This document shows, piece by piece, positions 9,629 to 19,543 of a stretch of 64,000 nucleotides of DNA (positions are counted from its first letter, which is position 1; every line of letters begins with the position of its first letter). The notes under the pieces are model-generated. The model had not been told where the DNA came from. It made no database searches and worked only from the letters and a program-made list of their open reading frames with translations. The position numbers and the translations under genes are program-made. Source of the stretch: Xanthomonas sp. AM6 (GTDB taxonomy: Bacteria > Pseudomonadota > Gammaproteobacteria > Xanthomonadales > Xanthomonadaceae); contig NZ_CP106869.1 in the NCBI RefSeq assembly GCF_025665335.1, positions 2,506,501-2,570,500 on the forward strand, read 5' to 3'.

Positions 9629-10813
9629 ATGGCACAGGTAATCAACACCAACGTAATGTCGCTGAACGCTCAGCGTAACCTCAACAGCACCAGCTCGAGC
9701 ATGGCGACGACGATCCAGCGCCTGTCTTCGGGCCTGCGCATCAACAGCGCGAAGGACGACGCCGCCGGTCTGGCGATCTCCGAGCGCTTCACCACCCAGA
9801 TCCGCGGCCTGGACGTCGCCTCGCGCAACGCCAACGACGGCATCTCGCTGGCCCAGACCGCCGAAGGCGCGATGGTCGAAATCGGCAACAACCTGCAGCG
9901 TATCCGCGAGCTGTCGGTGCAGTCGGCCAACGCCACCAACTCCGACACCGACCGCGAGGCGCTGAACTCGGAAGTCAAGCAGCTGACCTCGGAAATCGAC
10001 CGCGTCGCCAACCAGACCAGCTTCAACGGCACCAAGCTGCTGGACGGCTCGTTCTCCGGCGCGCTGTTCCAGGTCGGCGCCGACGCCGGCCAGACCATCG
10101 GCATCAGCACCATCGTCGACGCCAACGTCGATTCGCTGGGCAAGGCCGGCTTCGCCGCCACGCAGACCGGTTCGGCCGCCCTGGCGTCCGGCACCGCGAC
10201 CGCCAGCGGCAGCTTCTCCGGCATGTCGGTCAATGGCGTCAGCGTCGCTTCGGTCTCCGTGGCCATCGGCGACACCGGCACCGACATCTCCAAGAAGCTC
10301 GCTGCCGCGATCAACGACAAGCTGGACCAGACCGGCGTCTACGCCTCGGTCGACAAGACCACCGGCGCGCTGAAGCTGGAATCGCTGAAGGCCGGCAAGG
10401 ACTTCTCGTTCACCGCAGGCTCGGCCACCGGCGCCACCGGCGTCACCTTCAGCAGCGCGGGCATCGCCACCTCGGCGGCCGTCACTGCCGGCACCACCAG
10501 CACCCTGACCAACCTGGACATCTCCACCTTCTCCGGGGCGCAGCGGGCGCTGGAAATCGTTGACAAGGCGCTGACCTCGGTCAACTCCTCGCGCGCCGAC
10601 ATGGGTGCGGTGCAGAACCGCTTCACCTCCACCATCGCCAACCTGAGCTCCACCTCGGAGAACCTGTCGGCCTCGCGTAGCCGCATCCGCGACACCGACT
10701 ACGCCAAGGAAACCGCCGAACTGACCCGCACGCAGATCCTGCAGCAGGCCGGTACCGCGATGCTGGCGCAGGCCAAGTCGGTCCCGCAGAACGTGCTGAG
10801 CCTGCTGCAGTAA
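9629..10813 (+). CDS. fliC: Flagellin FliC
   Basis: FliC is the filament subunit. The 394-residue protein has the conserved N-terminal D0/D1 domain ([20 protein letters not shown]) with an flg22-type segment at residues 30-51 ([20 protein letters not shown] and onward). The conserved C-terminus has [20 protein letters not shown] and ends in [10 protein letters not shown]. The centre (about residues 170-300) is variable and rich in Ser, Thr, Gly and Ala, so it offers glycosylation acceptors. AGAGGAG at 9614-9620, eight bases before the ATG, fixes the start. Two FliA promoters precede it and a strong terminator follows. Residue 43 is Asp. Confidence 0.98.
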   Translation: MAQVINTNVMSLNAQRNLNSTSSSMATTIQRLSSGLRINSAKDDAAGLAISERFTTQIRGLDVASRNANDGISLAQTAEGAMVEIGNNLQRIRELSVQSANATNSDTDREALNSEVKQLTSEIDRVANQTSFNGTKLLDGSFSGALFQVGADAGQTIGISTIVDANVDSLGKAGFAATQTGSAALASGTATASGSFSGMSVNGVSVASVSVAIGDTGTDISKKLAAAINDKLDQTGVYASVDKTTGALKLESLKAGKDFSFTAGSATGATGVTFSSAGIATSAAVTAGTTSTLTNLDISTFSGAQRALEIVDKALTSVNSSRADMGAVQNRFTSTIANLSSTSENLSASRSRIRDTDYAKETAELTRTQILQQAGTAMLAQAKSVPQNVLSLLQ

Positions 10814-10844
10814 CAGCCAGCTCGACACCAGCAACACCAAGAAG

Positions 10845-10870
10845 GCCCCTCCGCAAGGAGGGGCTTTTTT
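10845..10870 (+). terminator. Rho-independent terminator after fliC
   Basis: The stem GCCCCTCC (10845-10852) and GGAGGGGC (10857-10864) has a GCAA tetraloop and is followed by six T residues. It is a strong intrinsic terminator 31 bases after the fliC stop codon. Confidence 0.92.
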
Positions 10871-10937
10871 GCTTGGTCGCCGCGCCGGCACGGGATTTGC
10901 ATCGGCGTCGGGACATTCCCGACGCGCGCAGCCGGCC

Positions 10938-10964
10938 TCAAGAACCGCCCTGCACCGCCGATAC
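10938..10964 (+). promoter_or_regulatory. FliA (sigma-28) promoter of fliD
   Basis: TCAAGAAC (10938-10945), an 11-base spacer, then GCCGATAC (10957-10964). The -10 part matches 7 of 8 bases. The predicted leader before the fliD ATG is about 45 bases. Confidence 0.75.
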
Positions 10965-11016
10965 CCGTATCAACCGCTGGCCCTCTTCGTGCCCGCTACC
11001 GTAAGGACGCCCTTCC

Positions 11017-12348
11017 ATGGCTACTTCATCGCTGTCTGCTGTCGGTTCCGGTATGGACGTGGCCGCAGTCGTCAAATCGTTGGTCGCCGCCCAGCGCGCG
11101 CCGCAGGAAAACCGGATCAACGCCGACGGCACCGCGTCCAGCGCCAAACTTTCGGCGCTCAGCACGATCAAGGGCGCACTGTCCAACCTGCAGACGGCGA
11201 TGAACGCGATCGCCAAGAGCGCCGACAAGAGCGCGGTCAAGGCCACCGTCGCCGACGGCGCCGGCTACACCGCCAGCGTCACCGAGAGCGCCACCGCCGG
11301 CAACTACAGCGTCGAAGTGGTGAAACTGGCCGAACGGCAGAAGCTGACCTCGGCTGCCTATGCCGACAAGGCCGTGGTCGGCGACGGCACGCTGACGATC
11401 GGCTACGGCAGCAAGTCGCTGAACGTCACCGTGGCCGAAGGCAGCACGCTGAGCGACGTCGCCGCGGCGATCAACAAGGCCGCCGGCGGCAACGGCGTGA
11501 CCGCCAGCGTGGTCAGCGCCGACGACGGCGATCACCTGGTGCTCAACGCGGTCGATTCCGGGACCAAGGGCGCGCTGACCATCACCAGTTCCGGCGGCAA
11601 CGGCGGACTGAGTGCACTGACCTACGGCAGCGGCAACAGCGGCGGACTGACCCAGACCGTCGCCGCGGCCGACGCGATCGTGCGCGTGGACGGGTTCGAG
11701 CGCACCTCCAGCAGCAACGCGATCGCCGACCTCGTGCCCGGCGTCACCCTGAACCTGACCAAGGCGGCCGAAGGCACCAAGTACAGCCTGACCATCGCCA
11801 ACGACAACACCAGCCTGAAGGCGAACATCACCGCGTTCGTGACCGCCTACAACACCACCAATACCCTGCTGAAGTCCTCCAGCGCCTACGACGCCGCCAA
11901 CAACAAGGCTTCCGCCCTGACCGGCGACTCGATGGTGCGCGGGCTGCAGCAATCGCTGCGCAAGCAGGTCAGCGACAACGTCTACGATCTCAAGGCGCTC
12001 GGCGTCACCATCGACAAGAACGGGACGATGAGCTTCGACAGCGCCAAGTTCGACAGCGCCGCGGCCAGCGACCCGGCGGCGGCCAAGGCGATGTTCGGCA
12101 CCGACGGCGCGTTCACCTCGGGCATGAGCACGCTGCTGAACAGCAACCTGGACGCCACCAGCGGCACCCTCACCCAGCGCACCGCGACGATCAACAAGCA
12201 CATCACCGACTTGACCGACCAGCTCAGCGACCTGGACAAGCGGATGGAGACGTTGACCACCCAGTACACCGCCAGGTTCACCGCGATGGACACGATCGTG
12301 GCGAAGATGCAGTCGATCAGCGAAAGCCTCGCCAAGCAGTTCACCTAG
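11017..12348 (+). CDS. fliD: Flagellar filament cap protein FliD (HAP2)
   Basis: FliD caps the growing filament and guides flagellin insertion. The 443-residue product shows the family N-terminus (SSLSAVGSGMDVAAVVKSLV, then AAQRAPQENRINA). It has an N-terminal helical pair, two beta-rich central domains and a C-terminal helical region (QRTATINKHITDLTDQLSDL, then MQSISESLAKQF). The ATG start directly precedes these conserved residues. It has its own FliA promoter. The 168-base gap to fliS begins with a GC hairpin (12348-12355 pairing with 12371-12378) but has no T-tract, so some readthrough is possible. Confidence 0.96.
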   Translation: MATSSLSAVGSGMDVAAVVKSLVAAQRAPQENRINADGTASSAKLSALSTIKGALSNLQTAMNAIAKSADKSAVKATVADGAGYTASVTESATAGNYSVEVVKLAERQKLTSAAYADKAVVGDGTLTIGYGSKSLNVTVAEGSTLSDVAAAINKAAGGNGVTASVVSADDGDHLVLNAVDSGTKGALTITSSGGNGGLSALTYGSGNSGGLTQTVAAADAIVRVDGFERTSSSNAIADLVPGVTLNLTKAAEGTKYSLTIANDNTSLKANITAFVTAYNTTNTLLKSSSAYDAANNKASALTGDSMVRGLQQSLRKQVSDNVYDLKALGVTIDKNGTMSFDSAKFDSAAASDPAAAKAMFGTDGAFTSGMSTLLNSNLDATSGTLTQRTATINKHITDLTDQLSDLDKRMETLTTQYTARFTAMDTIVAKMQSISESLAKQFT

Positions 12349-12383
12349 CGGCGCCGGCAGCGGAATGAAAGGCGCCGCCGCGC

Positions 12384-12411
12384 TCAAGTCCGACCGGGCA
12401 GCGGCCGATAT
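12384..12411 (+). promoter_or_regulatory. Candidate FliA (sigma-28) promoter of fliS
   Basis: TCAAG (12384-12388), 15 bases, then GCCGATAT (12404-12411). The -10 part matches 7 of 8 bases. The spacer is one base longer than at fliC, fliD and motC, the same as at the second cyclase gene. It lies about 105 bases before the fliS ATG. Confidence 0.6.
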
Positions 12412-12516
12412 CTTCACCATCGACAGTCATTCCGGACTGGCAGCACGTCCCGCCGCCGCGGCGCCTTCGCCGATCGGCGCGGCGACGCGGCACCAGGCCA
12501 CCCGAGGGAGTTTTCC

Positions 12517-12936
12517 ATGCACGGTTCCAGCCGCCAATACGCCGAGCAATACCGCAAGATGAGCGTATCCACCAGCATCACCGATGCCGATCCGCACAAG
12601 CTGGTGGCCTTGCTGTTCGCCGGCGCGTGCCAGCGCATCCGCCAGGCCCAGGCCTGCCTGGCGCAGGGCGACCAGGCGCGCAAGGGCAAGGCGATCGGCG
12701 AGGCCTGCGCCATCGTCGGCCACCTCAACGGCTCGCTGGACCACGAGGCCGGCGGCGAGATCGCCAACAACCTCTCGGCGCTGTACGACTACGTGATGCA
12801 CCGCCTCACCGAAGCCAACCTGCACAACGACGAAAGCGCGCTGGTCGAGTCGCTGGAACTGCTCAGCGAGATCGATGCGGCCTGGAACGCCATTCCCCTG
12901 CAGCAGCGCGAACTGGCCCCGGTCGCCGCGCTATGA
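12517..12936 (+). CDS. fliS: Flagellin export chaperone FliS
   Basis: FliS binds the C-terminal helix of flagellin in the cytoplasm and keeps it monomeric for export. The 139-residue protein has the family pattern of an N-terminal QYAEQYRKMSVSTSITDADP block, then HKLVALLFAGACQRIRQAQA, and a four-helix body (SLDHEAGGEIANNLSALYDY, then VMHRLTEANLHND). GAGGGAG lies 7 bases before the ATG. The stop overlaps the next start (ATGA), as expected for a chaperone operon with the FliT-like gene. Confidence 0.95.
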   Translation: MHGSSRQYAEQYRKMSVSTSITDADPHKLVALLFAGACQRIRQAQACLAQGDQARKGKAIGEACAIVGHLNGSLDHEAGGEIANNLSALYDYVMHRLTEANLHNDESALVESLELLSEIDAAWNAIPLQQRELAPVAAL

Positions 12937-13232
12937 CCGTCAGCCTCGAATCGCTGCACGCCGAGCTGCGCCAGCTGCAGCAGGTGCTGGACACCGACGA
13001 GCACGCGCTGGCCGAACGCATGGTCGCCGAGCACGAGGAGCATCTGCGCGCCTACCTGCAGCAGGCCGGTGCCGACGCCGCGCGCGATGGCCTGGGCGCG
13101 CTGCTGCAACTGCAACAGGCGGTGATCGCGCAGATGCTCCAGGCGCGCGACGAAGCCGGCAACTGGCTGCGCGCCAACCGCCAATCCAACAATGCCGCCC
13201 GCGCCTATTCGCAGGCCGGATCGCTGAGATGA
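12933..13232 (+). CDS. Small helical FliT-like protein (FliTX type)
   Basis: This 99-residue protein starts at an ATG overlapping the fliS stop. It is entirely helical and rich in Leu, Gln, Glu and Ala (LQQVLDTDEHALAERMVAEH, then LQLQQAVIAQMLQARDEAG). Its size and position match FliT, the chaperone of FliD and related export partners. Work on Xanthomonas oryzae describes a FliA/RpoN2-regulated gene called fliTX at this position. Sequence similarity to enteric FliT is not obvious by eye, so the call rests on position, size and helical character. Confidence 0.6.
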   Translation: MTVSLESLHAELRQLQQVLDTDEHALAERMVAEHEEHLRAYLQQAGADAARDGLGALLQLQQAVIAQMLQARDEAGNWLRANRQSNNAARAYSQAGSLR

Positions 13233-13828
13233 ACGGCGCGCCCGACGGCACCGCGCACCATCCGGCCGACACCGAGCTGTTCCACGACACGCTCAGCTGC
13301 GAACTGGCGCTGCCGGCCGACTTCAAGCTCGGCAACGGCGTCGGCCGCTTCGGCGCCGGCGAGGCGTTGCTGCGCGGCCTGGCCCAGATCGAGGACCTGC
13401 GCAGCGACGACGGCAGCGAGGAACGCGGCGACCTGCCGCTGCAGCTGCAGCGCATGGACGCCAAGCTCGACCTGATGCTGGTGCTGCTCGGCCGCCTGGC
13501 CCGGCAGCACGAGGACAGCCTGCCGCTGCGCCCGCTGCGCTGGTCGCGACGCGGCCTGAGACTGGAACTGGGCTCGCGCTCCGGCGCCACTCCCGGCGCG
13601 GCCGGCCTGCTCCGCCTGCAACCCTCCGACTGGCTGCCCGACTACCTGGAACTGCCGGTCCAGGTGCTGGCCGAAGCCGCCGGCGGCGGCGGTTTCCACC
13701 TTTGGCTACGATTCGAGACACAGCCGGCAGGCATGGAAGAAGCCCTGGAACGGCACCTGTTCCGCCTGCACCGGCGCCAGATCGCCGACAACCGGCGCGC
13801 GGCCGAGCGGGCGCCGCCCGCGCCCTGA
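13229..13828 (+). CDS. PilZ-like domain protein, possible c-di-GMP effector
   Basis: The 199-residue protein overlaps the preceding stop codon (ATGA). A long amphipathic helix with leucine heptads lies at about residues 69-93 (LPLQLQRMDAKLDLMLVLLG). It is followed by a beta-rich part with LPLRPLRWSRRGLRLEL, where WSRRG resembles the SxxG element of PilZ domains. A xanthomonad PilZ protein that tetramerises through a heptad-repeat helix has been described, and this architecture fits that type. Whether the arginine motif is complete enough to bind c-di-GMP is uncertain. It is co-encoded with fliS and the FliT-like gene. Confidence 0.55.
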   Translation: MNGAPDGTAHHPADTELFHDTLSCELALPADFKLGNGVGRFGAGEALLRGLAQIEDLRSDDGSEERGDLPLQLQRMDAKLDLMLVLLGRLARQHEDSLPLRPLRWSRRGLRLELGSRSGATPGAAGLLRLQPSDWLPDYLELPVQVLAEAAGGGGFHLWLRFETQPAGMEEALERHLFRLHRRQIADNRRAAERAPPAP

Positions 13829-13897
13829 GCCGCGGCGAGGTTGGCGGCAGCGGCGCGCTCGGCTAAGGTGCGGGACTAGTAGAGAGGGACTTCCACC

Positions 13898-14530
13898 GTG
13901 CGAGTCATCATCGTCGACGATCACACCCTGGTTCGCGCGGGCCTGAGCCGGCTGTTGCAGGCGTTCGCCGACGTCGACGTGGTCGCCGAGGCCAGCAACG
14001 CGCAGCAGGCGGTGGACCTGACCACCCTGCACCGCCCCGACCTGGTGCTGATGGACCTGTCGCTGCCCGGGCGCAGCGGCCTGGACGCGCTGAGCGACGT
14101 GCTGCAGACCTCGCCCAAGACCCGCGTGGTGATGATGTCGATGCACGACGACCCGGTGCACGTGCGCGATGCACTGGACCGCGGCGCCACCGGCTTCGTG
14201 GTCAAGGACGCAGCGCCCCTGGAACTGGAACTGGCGCTGCGCGCGGCCAGCGCCAACCAGGTGTTCCTGAGCCCGCAGATCTCCTCGAAGATGATCGCGC
14301 CGATGCTCGGCCGCGAACGCCCGGTCGGCATCGCCGCGCTGTCGCCGCGGCAGCGCGAGATCCTGCGCCAGATCGGCCGTGGCCAGAGCAACAAGGAAAT
14401 CGCCTCGGACCTGGGGATCAGCGTCAAGACCGTCGAGACCCACCGCGCGCGGATGATGGAGTCGCTGGGCTGCCGGCGCGCCAACGACCTGGTCCTGCTG
14501 GCCGCGCGCCACCAGAACGAACTGACCTGA
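13898..14530 (+). CDS. NarL/LuxR-family response regulator
   Basis: The 210-residue protein has an N-terminal receiver domain with the acidic pair Asp7-Asp8 and the phosphoacceptor Asp53 (VLMDLSLPG). A C-terminal LuxR helix-turn-helix lies at about residues 146-195 (LSPRQREILRQIGRGQSNKE, then ISVKTVETHRARMMESLG). It begins at GTG, preceded by a GAGAGGGA ribosome site. No histidine kinase is adjacent. Its location between the FliA-dependent chaperone genes and rpoN2 suggests a role in flagellar control, but the partner kinase and the targets cannot be read from the sequence. Confidence 0.9.
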   Translation: MRVIIVDDHTLVRAGLSRLLQAFADVDVVAEASNAQQAVDLTTLHRPDLVLMDLSLPGRSGLDALSDVLQTSPKTRVVMMSMHDDPVHVRDALDRGATGFVVKDAAPLELELALRAASANQVFLSPQISSKMIAPMLGRERPVGIAALSPRQREILRQIGRGQSNKEIASDLGISVKTVETHRARMMESLGCRRANDLVLLAARHQNELT

Positions 14531-14562
14531 GACGCGCGCAACGGAGACCCGACGCGCCGTGC

Positions 14563-14578
14563 TGGCATGGCGCTTGCC
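14563..14578 (+). promoter_or_regulatory. Candidate sigma-54 promoter (distal) upstream of rpoN2
   Basis: TGGCATG, GCGC, TTGCC has GG-N10-GC spacing and complete TGGCA and TTGC cores. It lies 33 bases after the response-regulator stop codon and about 220 bases before the rpoN2 ATG. Confidence 0.6.
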
Positions 14579-14652
14579 TTAACCGGTCAGCTGGCGCCGT
14601 GAACCCGTCGAGGCCCGCCAGCATTGACGCTGCGGCGTCGGCCTACCGGCAC

Positions 14653-14695
14653 TCCCTACACGCATGTAGGGATTTTCCCGACAGACTGTCGGGAA
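14653..14695. promoter_or_regulatory. Two adjacent perfect dyads upstream of rpoN2
   Basis: TCCCTACA (14653-14660) pairs with TGTAGGGA (14665-14672). TTCCCGACA (14675-14683) pairs with TGTCGGGAA (14687-14695). They lie two bases apart between the two candidate sigma-54 sites. They may be operators for a dimeric regulator or hairpins in the leader RNA; neither is followed by a T-tract. Confidence 0.5.
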
Positions 14696-14740
14696 TTTGA
14701 CTACCCCGCTCAGGAACCTCCCGATTCTGTTACCGTCGGA

Positions 14741-14756
14741 TGGCAAGCACTATGCA
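14741..14756 (+). promoter_or_regulatory. Candidate sigma-54 promoter (proximal) upstream of rpoN2
   Basis: TGGCAAG, CACT, ATGCA has GG-N10-GC spacing and two departures from consensus. The ATGCA half matches the flgG site. It would start transcription about 35 bases before the rpoN2 ATG. Confidence 0.45.
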
Positions 14757-14800
14757 TTCCACGGGCGCCAGAGGCTTGGCGCCAAACCGAGGAAGTTCGC

Positions 14801-16204
14801 ATGAAGCCGACCGTCTCCGCCCAGCTAGGCCAGCACCTCCACCTGACCCCGCAGTTGCTGCAGTCGATCCGGTTGCTGCAACTGGACGGGATGCAACTGG
14901 AACTGGAAATCCGCCGCGCGCTGGAAACCAATCCGCTGCTGGAACTGGAAGAGCCCGAAGGCGTGCTCGAGCCGGTGGTCGATCACGGCGACGCGAACGC
15001 GCTGGAAACCGCCGCGTTCGACGAGCTGCCTGAATCCTCGATGTGGGACATCCCCGCCGCCGGCTGGAGCGAGGGCGAGGACGACCGCATGCAGCGCATC
15101 GCCGCCGGCGAATCCACCGATCCGCAGGTGCGGGTGCTGCAGCGGCTGGCGCTGGAACTGGACGAGCGCGACCTGGAAGTGGCCGCGTTCTGGCTGGAGC
15201 ACAGCGACGATGCCGGCTACCTCGACGGCGCGCTGGACACGCTGACCCTGCTCGCCTGCGCGCGGTTCGACCGGACCGCCGCGCAGGTGGAGGCGGTACG
15301 CCAGCGGCTGCTGCACGGCGATCCCACCGGCCTGGCCGCCTGCGACCTGCGCGAATGCCTGAGCGTGCAGCTGGCCGCCCTGCCCGGCCGCGTCGCCGGC
15401 CGCCACCTGGCCGCGCGCATCCTCGCCGGCGACCTGAACCTGCTCGCCAGCCACGACTACCCGCTGCTGGCGCGCCAGCTCGACGCCGAGGCCGACGACG
15501 TGCGCGAGGCGGTGCGGCTGATCCTGTCGCTGCAGCCGCGTCCCGGCGACAGCCTGCTGCCGGAGAACCTGGGCCACGTGATCCCCGACGTGGTCGCCTG
15601 GCACAGCGACGGCACCTGGCGGGTGGCGCTGAACCCGGCCACCACCCACCGCGTCACCGTCAACCCGATGCACGAGCGCGCCCTGGCCGAGGCCGGCGAG
15701 GCGGCCGCGCCGCTGCGCGAGATGCTGCAGGAAGCGCGCTGGCTGACCCGCGGCCTGTCGATGCGCTACGAGACCCTGCTGCGCACCACCCGCGCCATCG
15801 TCGAGCGCCAGGCTGCGTTCCTGGTCAAGGGCGAGGAAGCGATGGCGCCGCTGACCCTGAAGGAAGTGGCCGACGCGATCGGCATGCACGAATCCACCAT
15901 CTCGCGCATCACCACCGGCAAATACCTGCAGACGCCGCGCGGCACCTTCGAACTGAAGCATTTCTTCGCCGTGCGCCTGGAAGGCGCCGCGGTCTCGGGC
16001 CAGGCGGTGCGCGCGATGGTGCGGCGCCTGATCGAATCGGAACCCGCCGGGCGGCCGCTGGCCGACGAGGCGATCGCCGGGCTGCTGTCGCGACAGGGCG
16101 TGAACGTGGCCAGGCGCACCGTGGCCAAGTATCGTGAACAACTGGATATCGCCCCCGCCCGCGAACGCCGTCGCGCCAAACCGCTGCTGGCCCGCGCAGG
16201 CTAA
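14801..16204 (+). CDS. rpoN2: RNA polymerase sigma-54 factor, second paralogue RpoN2
   Basis: The 467-residue protein is a full sigma-54. It has the Gln/Leu-rich activator-interacting region I (LGQHLHLTPQLLQSIRLLQL, then RALETNPLLELEE), an acidic region II, the core-binding and HTH domain (TLKEVADAIGMHESTISRIT), and the RpoN box ARRTVAKYRE at residues 437-446. The ATG chosen directly precedes the conserved region I; the frame is open upstream without conserved sequence. It lies beside fleQ in the flagellar locus, which is the hallmark of the flagellum-dedicated RpoN2 of xanthomonads. Upstream DNA has two sigma-54-like sites, hinting at autoregulation. Confidence 0.96.
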   Translation: MKPTVSAQLGQHLHLTPQLLQSIRLLQLDGMQLELEIRRALETNPLLELEEPEGVLEPVVDHGDANALETAAFDELPESSMWDIPAAGWSEGEDDRMQRIAAGESTDPQVRVLQRLALELDERDLEVAAFWLEHSDDAGYLDGALDTLTLLACARFDRTAAQVEAVRQRLLHGDPTGLAACDLRECLSVQLAALPGRVAGRHLAARILAGDLNLLASHDYPLLARQLDAEADDVREAVRLILSLQPRPGDSLLPENLGHVIPDVVAWHSDGTWRVALNPATTHRVTVNPMHERALAEAGEAAAPLREMLQEARWLTRGLSMRYETLLRTTRAIVERQAAFLVKGEEAMAPLTLKEVADAIGMHESTISRITTGKYLQTPRGTFELKHFFAVRLEGAAVSGQAVRAMVRRLIESEPAGRPLADEAIAGLLSRQGVNVARRTVAKYREQLDIAPARERRRAKPLLARAG

Positions 16205-16217
16205 GGAAACCACGCAA

Positions 16218-16600
16218 ATGAACAATAAATTGTCCGTGCTTCTGGTCGACGACCACGAAGGCTTCATCAATGCCGCGATGCGCCACTTCCGCAAGCTCGA
16301 CTGGATGGAGGTGATCGGCAGCGCCGCCAACGGCCTGGAGGCGATCGAGCGCTCCGAGTCGCTGCGCCCGCAGGTGGTGCTGATGGACCTGGCCATGCCC
16401 GAAATGGGCGGCCTGCAGGCCACGCGCCTGATCAAGACCCAGGACCAGGCCCCGTACATCGTGATCGCCAGCCACTTCGACGATGCCGAGCACCGCGAGC
16501 ACGCCATGCGCGCCGGCGCCGACAACTTCGTCAGCAAGCTGTCCTACATCCAGGAAGTGATGCCGATCCTGGAGGGCTTACGCACAGAGGGAGTACCGGC

Positions 16601-16604
<4 letters not shown>
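16218..16604 (+). CDS. Single-domain CheY-like response regulator
   Basis: The 128-residue protein consists only of a receiver domain. Asp11-Asp12, phosphoacceptor Asp57 (VLMDLAMPEMGG), a Ser in IVIASHF and the conserved Lys in NFVSKLSY complete the active site. No output domain is present. AAGGAAA precedes the ATG, and the stop overlaps the fleQ start (ATGA). It lies between rpoN2 and fleQ. FleQ lacks a phosphorylatable receiver, so a separate phospho-receiver encoded in the same operon could act on it or on the sigma-54 machinery, but that is only inference. Confidence 0.9.
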
Positions 16605-18091
<1,487 letters not shown>

Positions 18092-18281
18092 GCGCGGTCG
18101 CCGCCTGCGCCGCAGCGCCTTCGCGTGCTGCGCTACGGAACGACCGCGGTCGGAAACTGAAGTACCCTCCTCTTGCATCGCTGGGCTTGCTGGACGCGCG
18201 TCCGGTCGGCCGGATGCGGCTGCGTCGCGCGCGTTGGGGACGTGCGCTCGCGTTCACTCGCGACGCAGTGGACACCTCTGT

Positions 18282-18297
18282 TGGCATATGGCTTGCT
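18282..18297 (+). promoter_or_regulatory. Candidate sigma-54 promoter of the glycan island
   Basis: TGGCATA, TGGC, TTGCT has full TGGCA and TTGCW cores with GG-N10-GC spacing. It lies in the 273-base gap between fleQ and the aminotransferase, about 70 bases before the chosen ATG. It would put the whole acyl-sugar operon under RpoN2 and an enhancer-binding protein such as FleQ. Confidence 0.6.
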
Positions 18298-18364
18298 TTC
18301 AGAAATCCGAACCGCCGCAACGCTCCGCGTCGCGGACTCTTCACAGGCATCCACGCAGGCCACC

Positions 18365-19543
18365 ATGCCCATTCCCGTCACCAGTCCGCTGCTGCCTCCC
18401 CTGGATGAGTTCGTGCCGTACCTGGAGAAGATCTGGAGCAGCCGCATCCTGACCAATGGCGGCGACATGCACCGGGCGCTGGAAAAGGCGCTGGCCGAGT
18501 ATCTGGGCGTGGGCCATCTCGCGCTGCTGACCAACGGCACGCTCGCCCTGCTGACCGCGCTGCAGGCGCTGCGCATCACCGGCGAAGTGATCACCACGCC
18601 CTATTCGTTCGTCGCCACCGCGCATTCGCTACTGTGGAAAGGGATCAAGCCGGTGTTCGTCGACATCGACCCGGTCACGCTGAACCTGGATCCGCACAAG
18701 ATCGAGGCGGCGATCACCCCGCAGACCACCGCGATCATGCCGGTGCACTGCTACGGTACGCCCTGCGACACCGCCGCGATCGAGCGCATCGCCGACACCT
18801 ACAACCTCAAGGTCATCTACGACGCCGCGCATGCGTTCGGGGTCAAGGACGAAGGCGGCTCGATCCTGCGCCACGGCGACCTCAGCGTGCTGAGCTTCCA
18901 CGCCACCAAGGTGTTCAACACCTTCGAGGGCGGCGCCATCGTCTGCCCGGACGAGAAGACCTACCAGCGCATCAGCCGGCTGAAGAACTTCGGCTTCGTC
19001 GACGAGACCACGGTGGTGGCCACCGGCATCAACGGCAAGATGAGCGAGGTGAACGCGGCATTCGGGCTGCTGCAGCTGCAGCACATCGATCGCGCCCTGG
19101 CGCAGCGGCAGGAGATCGACGCCGACTACCGGCGGCGCCTGGCGCACGTACCCGGCGTGCGCTGCCTGGCGCCGCGGCCGCCGGCGCTGGCCAACTACGC
19201 CTCGTTCCCGATCCTGATCGAGGACGGGTTCGCGCTGAGCCGCGACGGCCTGCACCAGCTGCTGCGCGAGCACGGCATCCTGGTGCGCCGCTACTTCTAT
19301 CCGCTGATCAGCGACTTCCCGATGTACCGCGGCCTGCCCTCGGCGGCGCCGGCCGGCCTGCCGGTGGCGCGGCAGGCGTCCGAGCGGGTGCTATGCCTGC
19401 CGATCTATCCGGGCCTGGACGCCGGCGACGTGGCGCGCATCGCCGACCTGATCGCCGGCGCCGCCAACGCATCGGCGCCCGCTCCCGACCAAAGCCGCAC
19501 TGCGGCGCTCCCCTCCTCCGCCCATCCCGTGGAACAAGAATGA
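18365..19543 (+). CDS. DegT/DnrJ/EryC1-family sugar aminotransferase (VioA-like)
   Basis: The 392-residue protein is a PLP-dependent nucleotide-sugar aminotransferase. Typical features are the SRILTNGGDM substrate region, the GTLALLTALQAL phosphate-binding helix, DAAHAFGV, and the Schiff-base lysine Lys182 in SFHATKVFNTFEGGA. The family makes amino-dideoxy sugars. The neighbouring acyl-ACP genes point to a 4-amino-4,6-dideoxyglucose (viosamine-like) product, as in the Pseudomonas syringae flagellin glycan. The frame stays open to about 18173, but conserved sequence and the sigma-54 site favour this ATG. The stop overlaps the ACP start. Confidence 0.85.
   Translation: MPIPVTSPLLPPLDEFVPYLEKIWSSRILTNGGDMHRALEKALAEYLGVGHLALLTNGTLALLTALQALRITGEVITTPYSFVATAHSLLWKGIKPVFVDIDPVTLNLDPHKIEAAITPQTTAIMPVHCYGTPCDTAAIERIADTYNLKVIYDAAHAFGVKDEGGSILRHGDLSVLSFHATKVFNTFEGGAIVCPDEKTYQRISRLKNFGFVDETTVVATGINGKMSEVNAAFGLLQLQHIDRALAQRQEIDADYRRRLAHVPGVRCLAPRPPALANYASFPILIEDGFALSRDGLHQLLREHGILVRRYFYPLISDFPMYRGLPSAAPAGLPVARQASERVLCLPIYPGLDAGDVARIADLIAGAANASAPAPDQSRTAALPSSAHPVEQE

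Noticed and set aside
12348-12378. GC hairpin after fliD as a terminator.
   Set aside because: The stem is good but there is a 15-base loop and no T-tract, so termination is not supported.
18173-18364. Upstream extension of the aminotransferase frame by 64 codons.
   Set aside because: It would contain the sigma-54 site and has no conserved sequence; the family N-terminus begins at the ATG at 18365.
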